From: Ooceraea biroi | Lineage: Eukaryota > Arthropoda > Insecta > Hymenoptera > Formicidae | Reading direction: 5' to 3' | Length of the DNA stretch: 64,000 nucleotides | NCBI RefSeq assembly: GCF_003672135.1 | Contig: NC_039515.1 | Span: forward strand, 62,001-126,000 | Shown: in pieces, positions 56,201-60,849 of the stretch | Position numbering within the stretch: position 1 is the first letter of the stretch | How the letters are laid out: each line of letters starts with the position of its first letter | The notes under the pieces: model-generated | The model's input: the letters and a program-made list of their open reading frames with translations, nothing else | What the model was told of the DNA's origin: nothing | The model's database searches: none | Program-made: the position numbers and the translations under genes

Positions 56201-58185
56201 AAAACTCAACCTTCGGAGTCGCTAAGACAAATTGAGTTTCCGGAAGTAACAATATGATAACGCCGACTTATTCATACTTTTCTGCCTGTCGTGAAATCAC
56301 CGAAATGGATTATCCAACAGTTTCGGCGAGACCCTTCGGTTCGGTCGATGTTGGCGAGCCGGTTTGAAGGCGAATTCGGTCGATGAGACCGGCGTTTGAG
56401 AGGAAACGAGCAAGCAGCGGGTAGCGAGACGGAAAGTGACCCAGCATCAATAGAAAGAGACAGCCGCAGAAAGAGAAAGACAGTGATGCCGAGTAAAAGT
56501 CCCCTAGCAAAAACCAGGCCAGGGCTTCGTATCTTGGTGCGAGCACACCGTAGACCATTATGCAACTACGGCGACACGTTTGCCGCCGTACTCTACTCGC
56601 GCGTCGCATCACATCGGACAGAGCCGCGTCCTCGTTTCTCCCTCGTAATTTACGTTCCAAATTACTGAAACTTTTCGAATTACATCCGCGGCTGCGACAA
56701 ATGTTGCCGACGACATCGCAACATTGTTTCCGCCGATTAGCGAGGAGTCATCGCGATCGAACGCCGAGAAATGTGAGAAATAAAATCGTTCTCACCTCTT
56801 CATGCGTAGCGTTTCATTTGAAAGGAGAAACGCTCCTTCTCTCACCGATACTCGAGGATCTGAAATAAAATGCGCGGATAATACGATTCGCGCATGTATG
56901 TATAATAGAGATCTGAAAATGTATGTTCTCACGTTTTTAATCAGATCTTTACGTATAATGTCTTAAGGAGAACGCGGCGGACAAGTGTGAGAAAAGAAGA
57001 AATTAGATGGGAATATCCGCAAAAATACTTTACGTTCTCTAAAACCCGGGGGGGGACGATGTAGAAGTACGTAGAAGGAATTCATTGTGACGCGGTGGCC
57101 TTCGCCAGTTGACAGGATTCGGAGATAAACCTTGTCAGTTGGCGTTACCATATTGTTATTTCCCGAAAATTCAACTTGTCTTATCGAATTTTCTGAAAGT
57201 TGAATTTTATTTCAACGTTTCATATCTGGAAAGTGAACTTTTGCAGATTTCCTATGAAACCTGTAAAATATCGTGCTATCGTACGTTCGAGTCATTTAAT
57301 TTTAGAAAAACTATTGATAAAAATTAAAAATATCACAGGGTATTAAATTACGTAGCTAATTTTACCAGACTTTTCATGCAGTAATAATTGAAAATCTTTA
57401 ATAATTTATAAACAGTAATAGTTATTATACGATAATGAATACTTAGTTCATGGCCAAATGATGATTGCGGAATGACGTATCTGCGCGAGGATTAAAAACA
57501 ATCGCATAAATACATTTTGCGAAACGTGCGTAATTGCTATGTGCATATTCTTAAGAGGTCGCAAACTCGGAGAACAATTTTACAAGGTGTGTCCCGCCGT
57601 AGAATTGCACCATAAAGCGGAAGGCCACGTAATTTGTATCACTTTGTGTAATAACGGGACGCGAAATGCGAATGTTGCAGCAAAATAATGGGCGCGGCGT
57701 AATAACAATAACTGCAGATAACTGCTCGCATCGCTTCTCTACATCGCTTCTCTGTAACGCGATGTACTTAGTGCATGCGAGTCTCGGCTCGTCCGGAATT
57801 TGTACACATTTTACATTAACGTAATACAGCTCAGAGTACACAATGCCCGCCTATTATCATATAAGCTGGATAAATACGTAAGTTTTTATGTGCATGCGGG
57901 AGACAAGTTTCAATGCGTAATCGCGCACGCATTGCGAATACTTGCTGTGTTATAACATAATAATGTTAAATAACGTTAGACATGTTATCAAGATAAGTAC
58001 ATGTAATATAACATAATGTAATATAATCATAATAATGTCCAAATAAATATGTATAAAATGTTGGATTGTAACATATATTTTATATTAACATGTATTAACA
58101 CATATTAACATATATTTTATGTAACATATCCCATTTATTTAGTGTTTTTAATAACAAATATATATTATAATCTAATTTAATAAAT

Positions 58186-58218
<33 letters not shown>

Positions 58219-58599
58219 GAGTATTGAATCATTTCTCAAAATGAATTTCCTCAAATTCTGGTGCTCCCAATAATGATGCTACTGAAAAAACTAGCCCGTG
58301 AAAAGCTGATGAATAATTATTGCTTTTTCCTTTTTCTCTTGCAGATACGTTCAATAAAAAACTCAATAAAACGCTACACAGAGACGATCGAAGTAATACC
58401 ACGTGCCATTTTCTCCTCTGGTCTCATTCAGAACGCGAAATGATTTCTCCAAAGTTGCGTAACACGTGTGCCACGACCGGACATGATCATGTTGTGTTTG
58501 ATCGTCGGCTATTAATAATCAAGGCCACTTACCGAGGTGTAATGTGGCAAGGGTGAACAAAAACAAGCCGGAGATGACTCGCTGCGGCGTCACGTCCAT
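1910..58599 (-). CDS. Skeletor: Skeletor-like DM13/DOMON protein, whole gene (11 coding exons)
   Basis: Joining exons 58599-58533, 32509-32284, 30577-30466, 7316-7078, 5977-5797, 5324-5304, 5223-4863, 3941-3618, 2757-2634, 2488-2194 and 2059-1910 gives an uninterrupted 699-residue frame with all phases matching and GT-AG at every intron. Order: signal peptide (1 to about 23), DM13 (about 31-145), DM13 (about 150-262), linker, DOMON (about 295-457), cupredoxin-like module (about 511-668), hydrophobic tail (681-697). N-x-S/T sequons occur at N78, N107, N198, N234, N353 and N545, which suits a secreted glycoprotein. Family knowledge: Drosophila Skeletor was described as a spindle-matrix protein; DM13 and DOMON domains are usually extracellular and have been proposed to act in redox or haem/sugar binding. 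The local function is inferred only from the architecture. The gene spans 56.7 kb for 2.1 kb of coding sequence. Identity is strong; the weakest parts are the start exon and the 21-nt exon 6. Confidence 0.95.
2194..2488 (-). CDS. Skeletor: Skeletor exon 10 (cupredoxin-like module, central part)
   Basis: Residues 552-650. Acceptor CTGTCGTCAG and donor GTATGG. It begins RYHPFYITD, where His554 is in the right place for the first copper ligand of a cupredoxin-like fold. It runs through [20 protein letters not shown] to the end DIPDLVYYQ, the strand before the Cys-His pair in exon 11. Two cysteines (YCEW and LKCD) may form a disulphide (inference). Confidence 0.95.
2634..2757 (-). CDS. Skeletor: Skeletor exon 9 (cupredoxin-like module, first strands)
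   Basis: Residues 511-551 plus two bases of Arg552. The acceptor is CGATTTAG; the donor is GTAAGT. It encodes [19 protein letters not shown] and [13 protein letters not shown], the pattern of early cupredoxin strands seen in Skeletor C-termini. A sequon lies at N545. Confidence 0.93.
2985..3458. mobile_element. Degraded mariner-derived element, family B, copy 1
   Basis: Bounded by inverted ends resembling TGTATGCAAAAGTTTTAGTC, and sharing long stretches with the elements at 30878, 36497 and 37701. It lies in intron 8 in the same orientation as the 37701 copy. The transposase-coding part is largely lost here. Confidence 0.7.
3618..3941 (-). CDS. Skeletor: Skeletor exon 8 (rest of DOMON and linker)
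   Basis: Residues 403-510 plus one base of Gly511. The acceptor is TTGTCTATAG; the donor is ACAG/GTATTA. It encodes [19 protein letters not shown], the late beta strands of a DOMON domain, then [14 protein letters not shown] and an acidic stretch ([11 protein letters not shown]) leading to the next module. Intron 7 upstream holds nested MITEs. Confidence 0.93.
4041..4440. repeat. Inverted duplication with 133-bp arms around a TA/CA-rich loop
   Basis: Left arm 4041-4173 and right arm 4308-4440 are near-perfect reverse complements, including the runs AACGATAATGATAATGATTA and its complement. The loop holds (CG)n(CA)n at 4231-4253 and (TA)n at 4274-4308. The outer tip of each arm is the terminal sequence of the family A MITE, so the inversion breakpoints fall inside MITE ends. 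Confidence 0.9.
4409..4764. mobile_element. Palindromic MITE family A, copy 1 (interrupted)
   Basis: Starts TTAGGTATACAAATTAATTC and ends with the inverted TTAATTTGCACACGTAA. Internal ATGTCAATCTTCGAAATATT and ATCTATCGAGCAG blocks match the other copies at 16.0, 19.4, 40.2, 49.8 and 53.3 kb. A separate hairpin element is inserted at 4467-4628. Confidence 0.8.
4467..4628. mobile_element. 162-bp hairpin element nested in the family A MITE
   Basis: Inverted ends of about 40 bp: a left CACCCACACCCGATTTACGTG block (4485-4505) is mirrored by CACGTAAATCGGGTGTGGGTG (about 4580-4600) with few mismatches. It splits the surrounding MITE, so it inserted later. Confidence 0.8.
4863..5223 (-). CDS. Skeletor: Skeletor exon 7 (DOMON domain, first part)
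   Basis: Residues 283-402 plus one base of Val403. Acceptor TTCTTTTTTCCAG and donor GTATAT. After a [10 protein letters not shown] linker comes [18 protein letters not shown], the usual DOMON opening with Cys295. Next is YVAFGLSG, then the DOMON core [13 protein letters not shown] with Met341 and Asp345, and two more cysteines (371 and 378). A sequon lies at N353. Confidence 0.95.
5304..5324 (-). CDS. Skeletor: Skeletor exon 6 (21-nt microexon)
   Basis: A 21-nt exon encoding PPWWYNP (276-282), flanked by acceptor ATGGAACAG and strong donor GTAAGT. It is phase 0 on both sides, so including or skipping it keeps the frame. It lies 80 nt from exon 7. The call rests on splice-site quality, frame and the aromatic linker, and could be wrong; skipping it would join exons 5 and 7 in frame. 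Confidence 0.72.
5761..5796 (-). other. Skeletor: Possible alternative 3' extension of Skeletor exon 5
   Basis: Reading through the exon 5 donor adds [11 protein letters not shown] and a TGA. Such an isoform would be secreted with two DM13 domains but no DOMON or cupredoxin-like module. Drosophila Skeletor has isoforms of different lengths (family knowledge), but nothing here proves this form is made; it may only be intron sequence. Confidence 0.25.
5797..5977 (-). CDS. Skeletor: Skeletor exon 5 (end of second DM13)
   Basis: Residues 215-275. The acceptor is TTCGACAG. The exon encodes [18 protein letters not shown], then [19 protein letters not shown] with the DM13 cysteine Cys247, and [17 protein letters not shown]. 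The donor is ACG/GTAAAC, phase 0. If this donor is not used, the frame continues for 11 codons ([11 protein letters not shown]) to a TGA at 5763-5761, giving a short protein without DOMON. Confidence 0.93.
6215..6883. mobile_element. MITE with CCCAGCAAACAC inverted ends (intron 4)
   Basis: Begins CCCAGCAAACACA and ends TGTGTTTGCTGGG. Both shoulders are packed with ATATAAC / GTTATAT subterminal repeats around a unique centre (about 6440-6700). No clear target-site duplication, so I do not assign a superfamily. Confidence 0.8.
7078..7316 (-). CDS. Skeletor: Skeletor exon 4 (end of DM13-1, start of DM13-2)
   Basis: Residues 136-214 plus two bases of Ser215. Acceptor ATGTTACAG and donor GTCAGT. 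It starts VDFGDVFIP, which finishes the first DM13, then begins the second with [14 protein letters not shown] (155-168) and repeats the core motif [15 protein letters not shown] (185-199). Intron 3 upstream is 23 kb. Confidence 0.95.
7579..7668. repeat. 90-bp hairpin
   Basis: AAGAATACAACATATATGATCGATA is mirrored by its reverse complement with one indel, with a short AT loop between. It is probably a tiny MITE remnant. Confidence 0.8.
8150..8206. repeat. GT/GC microsatellite
   Basis: Compound (GT)n(GC)n tract ending in GAGAGAG. Confidence 0.95.
8342..8571 (+). mobile_element. Non-autonomous Helitron (230 bp)
   Basis: It has the classic ends: 5' TCTATATATATATAAGCC and 3' CTAG, with the GC hairpin CGCGGGCGAAGCCCGCG (539-555 of this kb) 13 bp before the end. 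The 5' region carries the common Helitron run CACTCACTGACTCATCA. There is no target duplication, and it sits before a T as Helitrons do. No Rep/helicase coding sequence, so it depends on another element. Confidence 0.92.
8819..9579 (-). mobile_element. DUF4817-type Tc1/mariner mini-transposon, copy 1
   Basis: Inverted repeats of about 150 bp start CAGGGTGTCCCGG and are flanked by TA on both sides. On the minus strand 9273-9127 encodes [20 protein letters not shown] and [11 protein letters not shown], the N-terminal DUF4817 DNA-binding region of insect transposases. 9254-9006 encodes a transposase C-terminus ([15 protein letters not shown]). The catalytic centre is missing: an internal deletion brought the two ends together. 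The copy at 48472 is nearly identical, so this family moved recently. Confidence 0.93.
9580..11437. other. Intron 3 sequence without recognised gene
   Basis: AT-rich. 10195-10880 is less AT-rich and has two short open frames, 62 codons on minus (10469-10281, [16 protein letters not shown]) and 88 on plus (10613-10879). I recognise neither. The second has a loosely repeated motif (KYLCVIQ, PLCDIQ). It could be an old retro-copy fragment. Confidence 0.3.
11438..11988 (-). mobile_element. mariner deletion derivative with transposase N-terminus
   Basis: Inverted ends TTAGGGATGTAATTTAGTTTT (left) and AAAACTAAATTACACCCCTAA (right), each flanked by TA (11436-11437 and 11989-11990). On the minus strand 11702-11451 encodes [18 protein letters not shown] and [20 protein letters not shown], the paired helix-turn-helix region of mariner transposase. 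The catalytic domain is absent, so it is inactive on its own. Confidence 0.92.
12487..13023. mobile_element. Old mariner-like element, family C
   Basis: Starts TTGACCGGAAAGTCTGTGCC; related ends occur at 49.4 kb and 50.7-51.0 kb. The first 160 bp hold a diverged tandem duplication (about 90 bp) with AACAAAGTTTAAATGCAAA. The right end near 13.0 kb is approximate. No coding sequence survives. Confidence 0.5.
13843..14070. mobile_element. Tc1-like MITE (228 bp)
   Basis: Ends CAGTGGGTGGAAAAGTATTC and its reverse complement, flanked by TA (13841-13842 and 14071-14072). The arms extend about 40 bp each, and the centre is AT-rich without coding sequence. Confidence 0.93.
14073..16016. other. Intron 3 sequence without recognised gene
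   Basis: AT-rich up to about 15400, then a CpG-richer block (15470-15960) with a purine tract at 15529-15580. The 164-codon open frame across it (15474-15968) is low-complexity, with no family resemblance. A strong palindrome lies at 15581-15614. Confidence 0.4.
15581..15614. promoter_or_regulatory. 34-bp palindrome with two inverted AAACCGGG half-sites
   Basis: Perfect core CCCGGTTTATAAACCGGG, extended by TGCGTAT on the left and ATACGCA on the right with a 2-nt asymmetry. It lies in a CpG-rich block deep in intron 3. Half-sites resemble the ACYGGTTT type bound by Grainyhead/CP2 factors, though the first base differs. A regulatory role is inference. Confidence 0.4.
16017..16235. mobile_element. 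Palindromic MITE family A, copy 2
   Basis: TGAGTGTGCAAAATATAAC start, GCACCGAATTTGCGCATCTAA end, and the internal TTCGAAGATTGACATGTTTATT block shared with other copies. Confidence 0.8.
16559..16593. repeat. 35-bp dispersed repeat with hairpin, copy 1
   Basis: Contains GAGACAC GGTA GTGTCTC, a 7-bp perfect stem with a 4-nt loop, followed by GCGCCAAGTATAC. It is repeated exactly at 17076-17110. Confidence 0.9.
17076..17110. repeat. 35-bp dispersed repeat with hairpin, copy 2
   Basis: Identical to the copy at 16559. Its right part, GCGCCAAGTATACGCGC, recurs at 18209-18225, and GCGCCAAGTA recurs inverted at about 18508-18517. Confidence 0.9.
17510..17780. repeat. Two diverged tandem units of about 130 bp
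   Basis: Both units contain ATATCGCGAATC, CGTTTSTAGTT, TTGTTTAAATRAAAAATAGCTA and TTTGCCATTTGTTAA in the same order. Confidence 0.8.
18209..18518. repeat. 310-bp interval bounded by inverted GCGCCAAGTA
   Basis: Left GCGCCAAGTATACGCGC, right TACTTGGCGC. Inside is a short tandem CCCGAAGTTCTTTCAAAAAA (two copies, about 18226-18279). It may be a small unclassified element. Confidence 0.4.
18830..18965. repeat. Purine-rich tract (plus strand)
   Basis: GAGA-rich run of about 130 bp with many GAGAG motifs. Such tracts can bind GAGA factor in insects (family knowledge), but function here is unknown. Confidence 0.7.
19450..19643. mobile_element. Palindromic MITE family A, copy 3
   Basis: CTAAGTGTGCAAATTAATTC start, GACCGAATTAATTTGCCTAA end, with the shared AATCTTCGAAATATTCGCC block. 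Confidence 0.85.
20036..20449. repeat. Diverged tandem duplication, units of about 210 bp
   Basis: Two units share TTTGCATTTTCGT, TTCTT, GCCAAGTG, TTTATTAATA, and the endings ACAAGATTRTTCGATG and GAAAGYGCA. They meet near 20250. Confidence 0.85.
20450..23520. other. Intron 3 sequence without recognised gene
   Basis: Mixed composition. A compound (GATA)n(GA)n microsatellite lies at 21692-21759. The open frames here are short and unrecognised, and those crossing the microsatellite are only repeat translations. Confidence 0.4.
21692..21759. repeat. GATA/GA microsatellite
   Basis: A few GATA units followed by about 20 GA units. Confidence 0.97.
23521..24330. other. CpG- and purine-rich block in intron 3
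   Basis: 23640-23960 is purine-rich on the plus strand, and 23940-24310 is CpG-rich with (CT)n at 24117-24138. Overlapping frames of up to 184 codons exist in several frames at once, which points to composition rather than coding. It could be an intronic regulatory region (inference). Confidence 0.45.
24331..28100. other. Intron 3 sequence without recognised gene
   Basis: AT-rich. Short frames at 25608-25321 (minus) and 26224-26493 (plus) are unrecognised. 27.8-28.1 kb becomes CpG-richer. Confidence 0.35.
28141..28410. repeat. Purine-rich tract (plus strand)
   Basis: About 270 bp dominated by GGA/GAA/GAGA on the plus strand. Translations in this block are low-complexity and not accepted. 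Confidence 0.65.
28411..30465. other. Intron 3, 5' part, without recognised gene
   Basis: Includes a CpG-rich block (about 29000-29460), a 44-bp hairpin with CATACCAT/ATGGTATA stems (about 29622-29668), and an ACACAT microsatellite at 30061-30092. Confidence 0.4.
30061..30092. repeat. CACATA microsatellite
   Basis: Tandem ACACAT units. Confidence 0.9.
30466..30577 (-). CDS. Skeletor: Skeletor exon 3 (first DM13 domain, C-terminal part)
   Basis: Residues 98-135. Acceptor TTCTGTTTAACAG and donor GTGAGT; enters in phase 2 and leaves in phase 0. It encodes [20 protein letters not shown], the conserved second half of DM13 with the near-invariant Cys131 in the WC motif. An N-x-T sequon lies at N107. 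The exon is too short to show as a conventional long open frame and was found by following the DM13 pattern and matching phases. Confidence 0.93.
30878..31325. mobile_element. Degraded mariner-derived element, family B, copy 2 (intron 2)
   Basis: GATGCGAAAGTTTTAGTC start, ACATTTGCATAAGC end. It shares the TTTTTTCAGCGCTCCGG and GAGGGCAAATATTTTGAT blocks with the 36497 copy and lies in the same orientation. Confidence 0.75.
31326..32283. other. Rest of intron 2
   Basis: 31370-31800 is CpG-rich; 31800-32283 is AT-rich. I see no supported gene. Confidence 0.4.
32284..32509 (-). CDS. Skeletor: Skeletor exon 2 (first DM13 domain, N-terminal part)
   Basis: Residues 23-97 plus two bases of Ser98. 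Acceptor TTTGTTTCCAG and donor GTAATT. The exon begins [17 protein letters not shown], and YYGKLIG (31-37) is the typical start of a DM13 domain. It then carries the core motif [14 protein letters not shown] (65-78). This places mature DM13 sequence directly after the signal peptide. Lack of splicing at this donor would give an immediate stop. Confidence 0.95.
32510..33880. other. Intron 1, 3' end, without recognised gene
   Basis: AT-rich near the exon, then CpG-rich at about 32840-33340 with short frames only, then AT-rich again. Confidence 0.4.
34074..34120 (+). promoter_or_regulatory. Candidate intronic core promoter
   Basis: A TATA-like AATAAAAGGGG (34078-34088) lies about 25-30 bp before CACCAGTCGGG, which resembles an arthropod initiator. 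It opens a CpG-rich block (33880-34530) in intron 1, antisense to Skeletor. No convincing coding sequence follows: the downstream frame begins at GTG, and the first ATG (34381) gives only 48 codons. Confidence 0.25.
34619..34834. mobile_element. 216-bp palindromic MITE
   Basis: Long inverted arms: GCGCAATAAATTATTACTAG (left) is mirrored near 34770-34795, and GAGTCTTGCATAAT is mirrored by ATTATGCAACAATC. The short centre has no coding sequence. Confidence 0.85.
34835..36496. other. Intron 1 sequence without recognised gene
   Basis: AT-rich to about 35640, then more balanced, with (CT)n at 35835-35858. The 131-codon minus frame at 36226-35831 is unrecognised and starts next to the microsatellite. 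Confidence 0.35.
36497..37015 (+). mobile_element. Degraded mariner element, family B, copy 3, with transposase remnant
   Basis: Ends TGTATGCAAAACTTTTAGTC and CAGTTGCATATACC. On the plus strand 36752-36859 reads [20 protein letters not shown] and on to GQYFRD before a stop. This is the mariner C-terminal motif around the third catalytic Asp (normally [13 protein letters not shown]), with several substitutions. Confidence 0.85.
37016..37700. other. Spacer between two inverted family B elements
   Basis: CpG-rich at 37060-37500, AT-rich after. No supported gene. Confidence 0.4.
37701..38218 (-). mobile_element. Degraded mariner element, family B, copy 4
   Basis: TTAGGTGTATGCAAAAGTTA start, AAAACTTTTGCATACATC end. 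The minus strand near 37965-37893 reads [17 protein letters not shown] and then stop, the same mariner motif as copy 3, better preserved here around Asp. It lies inverted relative to copy 3. Confidence 0.87.
38219..40233. other. Intron 1 sequence without recognised gene
   Basis: 39060-39165 is a purine-rich tract, and 39160-39600 is CpG-rich. The 174-codon minus frame (39574-39050) ends in this tract as Ser/Leu/Phe repeats and is not accepted. The rest is AT-rich. Confidence 0.4.
40234..40614. mobile_element. Palindromic MITE family A, copy 4 (with internal insertion)
   Basis: TTAGGTGTACAAATTAATTC start, GCCGAATTAATTTGCATATC end. Both arms match the other copies, but about 150 bp of foreign sequence (about 40345-40515) separates the halves. 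Confidence 0.85.
40615..41618. other. Intron 1 sequence without recognised gene
   Basis: CpG-rich at about 40680-41180, then AT-rich, with a GA/G-run tract at 41479-41520. Confidence 0.4.
41619..42485. mobile_element. TTAA-flanked palindromic element (piggyBac-like MITE)
   Basis: Starts CCCCTTCAGCGGCA and ends TGCCGCCGAAAGGG, with TTAA on both sides (41615-41618 and 42486-42489). The interior carries units of roughly 115 bp built on AATGGCGGATCCAATATGG: about two direct on the left and about three inverted on the right. TTAA plus CCC ends fits piggyBac. No transposase coding. Confidence 0.88.
43044..43705. mobile_element. Second TTAA-flanked element
   Basis: Ends GGGGTTACATCACTGTAA and TTACAGTGATGTAACCCC are perfect inverses, flanked by TTAA (43040-43043 and 43706-43709). 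The interior is AT-rich with no supported frame. piggyBac- or Kolobok-type by target site. Confidence 0.88.
43710..46437. other. Intron 1 sequence without recognised gene
   Basis: Mixed composition with CpG-rich blocks at 43880-44420 and 45140-45700. Frames of up to 97 codons are unrecognised. Confidence 0.35.
46438..48456. mobile_element. Tc1-like fold-back element (two half-transposons head to head)
   Basis: Ends CACTACTCAACAAAAAATAG and its inverse, flanked by TA (46436-46437 and 48457-48458). Each arm carries the same transposase C-terminus. On minus, 47653-47438 has [20 protein letters not shown]; on plus, about 47660-47813 has [20 protein letters not shown]. Both end [13 protein letters not shown] contains the third acidic residue of the DD34E triad. 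The left arm has an extra internal duplication (about 46690-47120) and a (GT)n tract at 47231-47269; the right arm has only a short CA tract. Upstream transposase domains are missing. Confidence 0.9.
48472..49168 (-). mobile_element. DUF4817-type mini-transposon, copy 2
   Basis: Same CAGGGTGTCCCGG ends, TA flanks, and same fused transposase N- and C-terminal frames (49067-48777 and 48907-48659) as copy 1. A 64-bp deletion in the right inverted repeat joins GTTCCG directly to CAAACTCG. It sits only 15 bp beyond the end of the Tc1 fold-back. Confidence 0.93.
49355..49480. mobile_element. Fragment of mariner-like family C
   Basis: Contains GATCCGTACGGACTTTCCGAT, the inverse of the family C end, and the AATACAAAGTTTTGC block seen at 12.5 kb. 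Confidence 0.5.
49775..49992. mobile_element. Palindromic MITE family A, copy 5
   Basis: Degraded left end; right end GCACCGAATTAATTTGCGCA followed by CCTAA. Internal TCTTTGAAATATCCATCAT matches the other copies. Confidence 0.8.
49993..51606. other. Intron 1 sequence with a family C fragment
   Basis: 50220-50560 is CpG-rich. 50716-50983 is bounded by GTTAACTCCGAAAATCCATGG and CAGACTTTCCGATCAATC and is related to family C. The rest is AT-rich up to about 51300, then CpG-richer. No supported gene. Confidence 0.4.
51607..52228. mobile_element. Long-hairpin element with exact 9-bp target duplication (MULE-like)
   Basis: Inverted arms of more than 200 bp begin AGCTCTGTGAAGT and end with its inverse. 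GGGATGCGC occurs immediately outside both ends (51598-51606 and 52229-52237), a textbook 9-bp duplication as made by Mutator-like elements. Arms hold repeated GTCCACC / GGTGGAC motifs. No coding sequence. Confidence 0.9.
52238..53286. other. Intron 1 sequence without recognised gene
   Basis: CpG-rich to about 52820; the 102-codon plus frame (52505-52813) is unrecognised. The rest is AT-rich. Confidence 0.35.
53287..53440. mobile_element. Palindromic MITE family A, copy 6 (truncated)
   Basis: TTAGGTATACAAATAAATTC start and the shared TCTTCGAAATATTCGCCATC block; the right end is missing. Confidence 0.75.
53441..54170. other. Intron 1 sequence without recognised gene
   Basis: Two overlapping opposite-strand frames (53454-53714 plus, 53824-53510 minus), neither recognised. 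A pyrimidine tract with a C-run at 54107-54140 precedes the next element. Confidence 0.35.
54171..54720. mobile_element. Partial DNA transposon with shared Tc1 sequence
   Basis: Begins CAGAGTGTCCCATTTTAATT after TA, like the ends of insect DUF4817-type elements. At 54456-54475 it carries CGCCGACATTAGCGTTACCC, which is also in the left arm of the Tc1 fold-back (47170-47189), followed in both by a CGTGGAGG motif and a GT tract. No right end found, so the boundary is approximate. Confidence 0.5.
54721..58532. other. Intron 1, 5' end, without recognised gene
   Basis: A family A end fragment at 55305-55342 (GGCACCGAAGTAATTTGTACA). 56270-56870 is CpG-rich with overlapping meaningless frames. 58190-58218 is an AAT microsatellite. 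Otherwise AT-rich. Confidence 0.4.
58533..58599 (-). CDS. Skeletor: Skeletor exon 1 (start codon, signal peptide)
   Basis: ATG at 58599 lies in a good insect context (CGAAAAATGG). It opens 22 codons starting [11 protein letters not shown], followed by a hydrophobic core ([11 protein letters not shown]), a typical signal peptide. The exon ends CACCTCG before donor GTAAGT, phase 1, and the leftover G joins GT of exon 2 to make Gly23. The frame stays open upstream to another ATG at 58707 (36 more residues, Cys-rich), but that would bury the signal peptide, so I chose 58599. A possible acceptor (CAGCAG, 58654-58649) just upstream suggests a separate 5' UTR exon further away. Confidence 0.8.
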
Positions 58600-60744
58600 T
58601 TTTCGGTGATTCCGGCCGTTGCAGGTCAAGTCTTCTCCTTTTCCGTTACTGCTGCGGACGGCGGCGACGATGGCACATGTACACACACACGAACCACATG
58701 CGCGCACTTATATTCGATCTGCAATTCGAAAAGAACACTGTGAAGTCTCCCGTCGATTTTCCTCACCGGCAGAGCCCCTTCATTCACAGCCTGGCGATTT
58801 TTAACTTCTCGTGGTTACGAGATTGTATTATGGACAATACAATCGAGATTTTACATTTACTAGTGATAAATGTGCAGGGAGGACGGGCCTAACTGAAAAC
58901 TTTGATTTGTAGAGTTGGAGTAATTTGGAAAAATTTACCGTGCAATTGAATCTCCCGAAAGAACTTGACAAAATAGGTCGATGGTGAAAACTGAGCAAGA
59001 GAATGGTTTGACTTGTTGCAATACAACGCTGAAAAAAATGCCTATTTGTATTATCGAATAATTAATACGGCAGAAATGTTTAAGGTACTCGAAGAAAAAA
59101 AAATGTTGCCTGTAATGAAGCAGTACGGAATTTTCAGTGACGATACAATACGCACGAGGAGCGATTGACGAGAGATCGGATAAACTTGATGATAACGATT
59201 GACCAGTTGAAAGCCGACTGACGACCGTCACGATCGTGAGTGAGAACTCGACATCGATGGTGCGGCACTCCTTTCGCGCGGCTCAGAAGCCACACAAGCT
59301 ACCGTTATCCAAAGATCAAGCTTCTGACGCACAAGTCGGAAAATCTTATACGAGAATTCAGCTTCTGATAAAAGAAGATTTTCACTGTTTATTTACATAT
59401 TGATATCTTGGGAATTTAATATATCAACAGAGTTAATAAATAAGCTAATGTAATTTAATAATAATAATAAAATGAACATTTATTTGTTTTTCTTCATTTA
59501 TTAAATTGAAGAAATTTAATAAAATAAAATTTTATAAAATAAAGAAAGAGAAAGAGATAGAAAGTGAGAGAGAAAGAAACTTATTCACGGATAATTTATT
59601 GTTAAAGATATAATATGCGTAGGACAAATTAGTCAATGTTCGTAAGATATTTTTAAGTGCAATAAAAAGCACCGTTTTCCGTTAAAGTCAATCGCATAAC
59701 GTATTTTGTACATTACTGTATGCTTCAGCAAACAAGAATTTATATATTAATGCATCTAGCCAACAAGAACTCGCGCTCAAGTGTTTGGAAAGTCTCATTA
59801 CCTAAATTTACTTGTCTAGAACAGTATACGTTGGGTACTAAAATTGTAGAAGAGAGAGTTAAGCGTAACGTAATCATACAACGATTAAGATGCAATTGGC
59901 GCCATCCAAGCGTAATTTATGCACGGAGTGCCTTCTGCATTGCCTCACAACAATAATCTTTCGAATTTTAATAAAGTGAAAGCGCGCTGAATATAATTCA
60001 TGAAAACGTTAGACGTTCCTATGGAATAAACATTGCAATAAATTGTTGCATGAAGTAGAAATCAAGAAGGCTGCATCTACAAGTGCATAACGATACTAGA
60101 TTCATTCACATCAATAAATAATTGAAAATGTAAATGTGATACTGTCGTATAAAATTCATAATATAGAAGTCATATAGAAATAGTTACACATAAAGTGAAA
60201 CCCGCAAAATTTTCGACTTACTCGATAATACACTTACTCGAATTATAATAAATTATTTATCAAACTTTACAAACCGTTATTCTTCGTGAACACATTTTTT
60301 TATCATCGCAATTTCATGTTCTGTCATAAGTTGCAATATTTTAATCAAACTTAATCTATCTTTTTTTTCTGTTTTCTCTTTATTGAGTTTGTCCAGATAT
60401 TTTCACGTGTATTGCGCGTCGTGTTTCTATCGAGAGAAAATGAATACCGGCGCGTATCGTATCATACAGCTTCTGCTATGTATCGTTATGGGCATAATCT
60501 CTTTTCGCTTGAAAGCACACGCATATCGGGTCTATATATCTGCTCGATATTTTGGCAGAGCTTATCACGAATGTAATTTCTGTCTATTATATACAATAAA
60601 CAAAATTTTATCTCGATAAATCGGAGCTGAGTCTATTTGGAACAATTATAAATGAAACCAATTATGAACGAGATTATTATTAAAATAAATCGTAATGTTA
60701 TTCTGTGTAACCGCTTTTGAAGAATTTTATTAACATATATTACA

Positions 60745-60793
<49 letters not shown>

Positions 60794-60813
60794 GTGTGTG
60801 TGTGTGTGTGTGT

Positions 60814-60849
<36 letters not shown>

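Noticed and set aside
58519..58707. Starting Skeletor at the upstream ATG 58707
   Set aside because: It would add 36 Cys/Arg-rich residues before the signal peptide. The ATG at 58599 has the better context and leads straight into the hydrophobic core.
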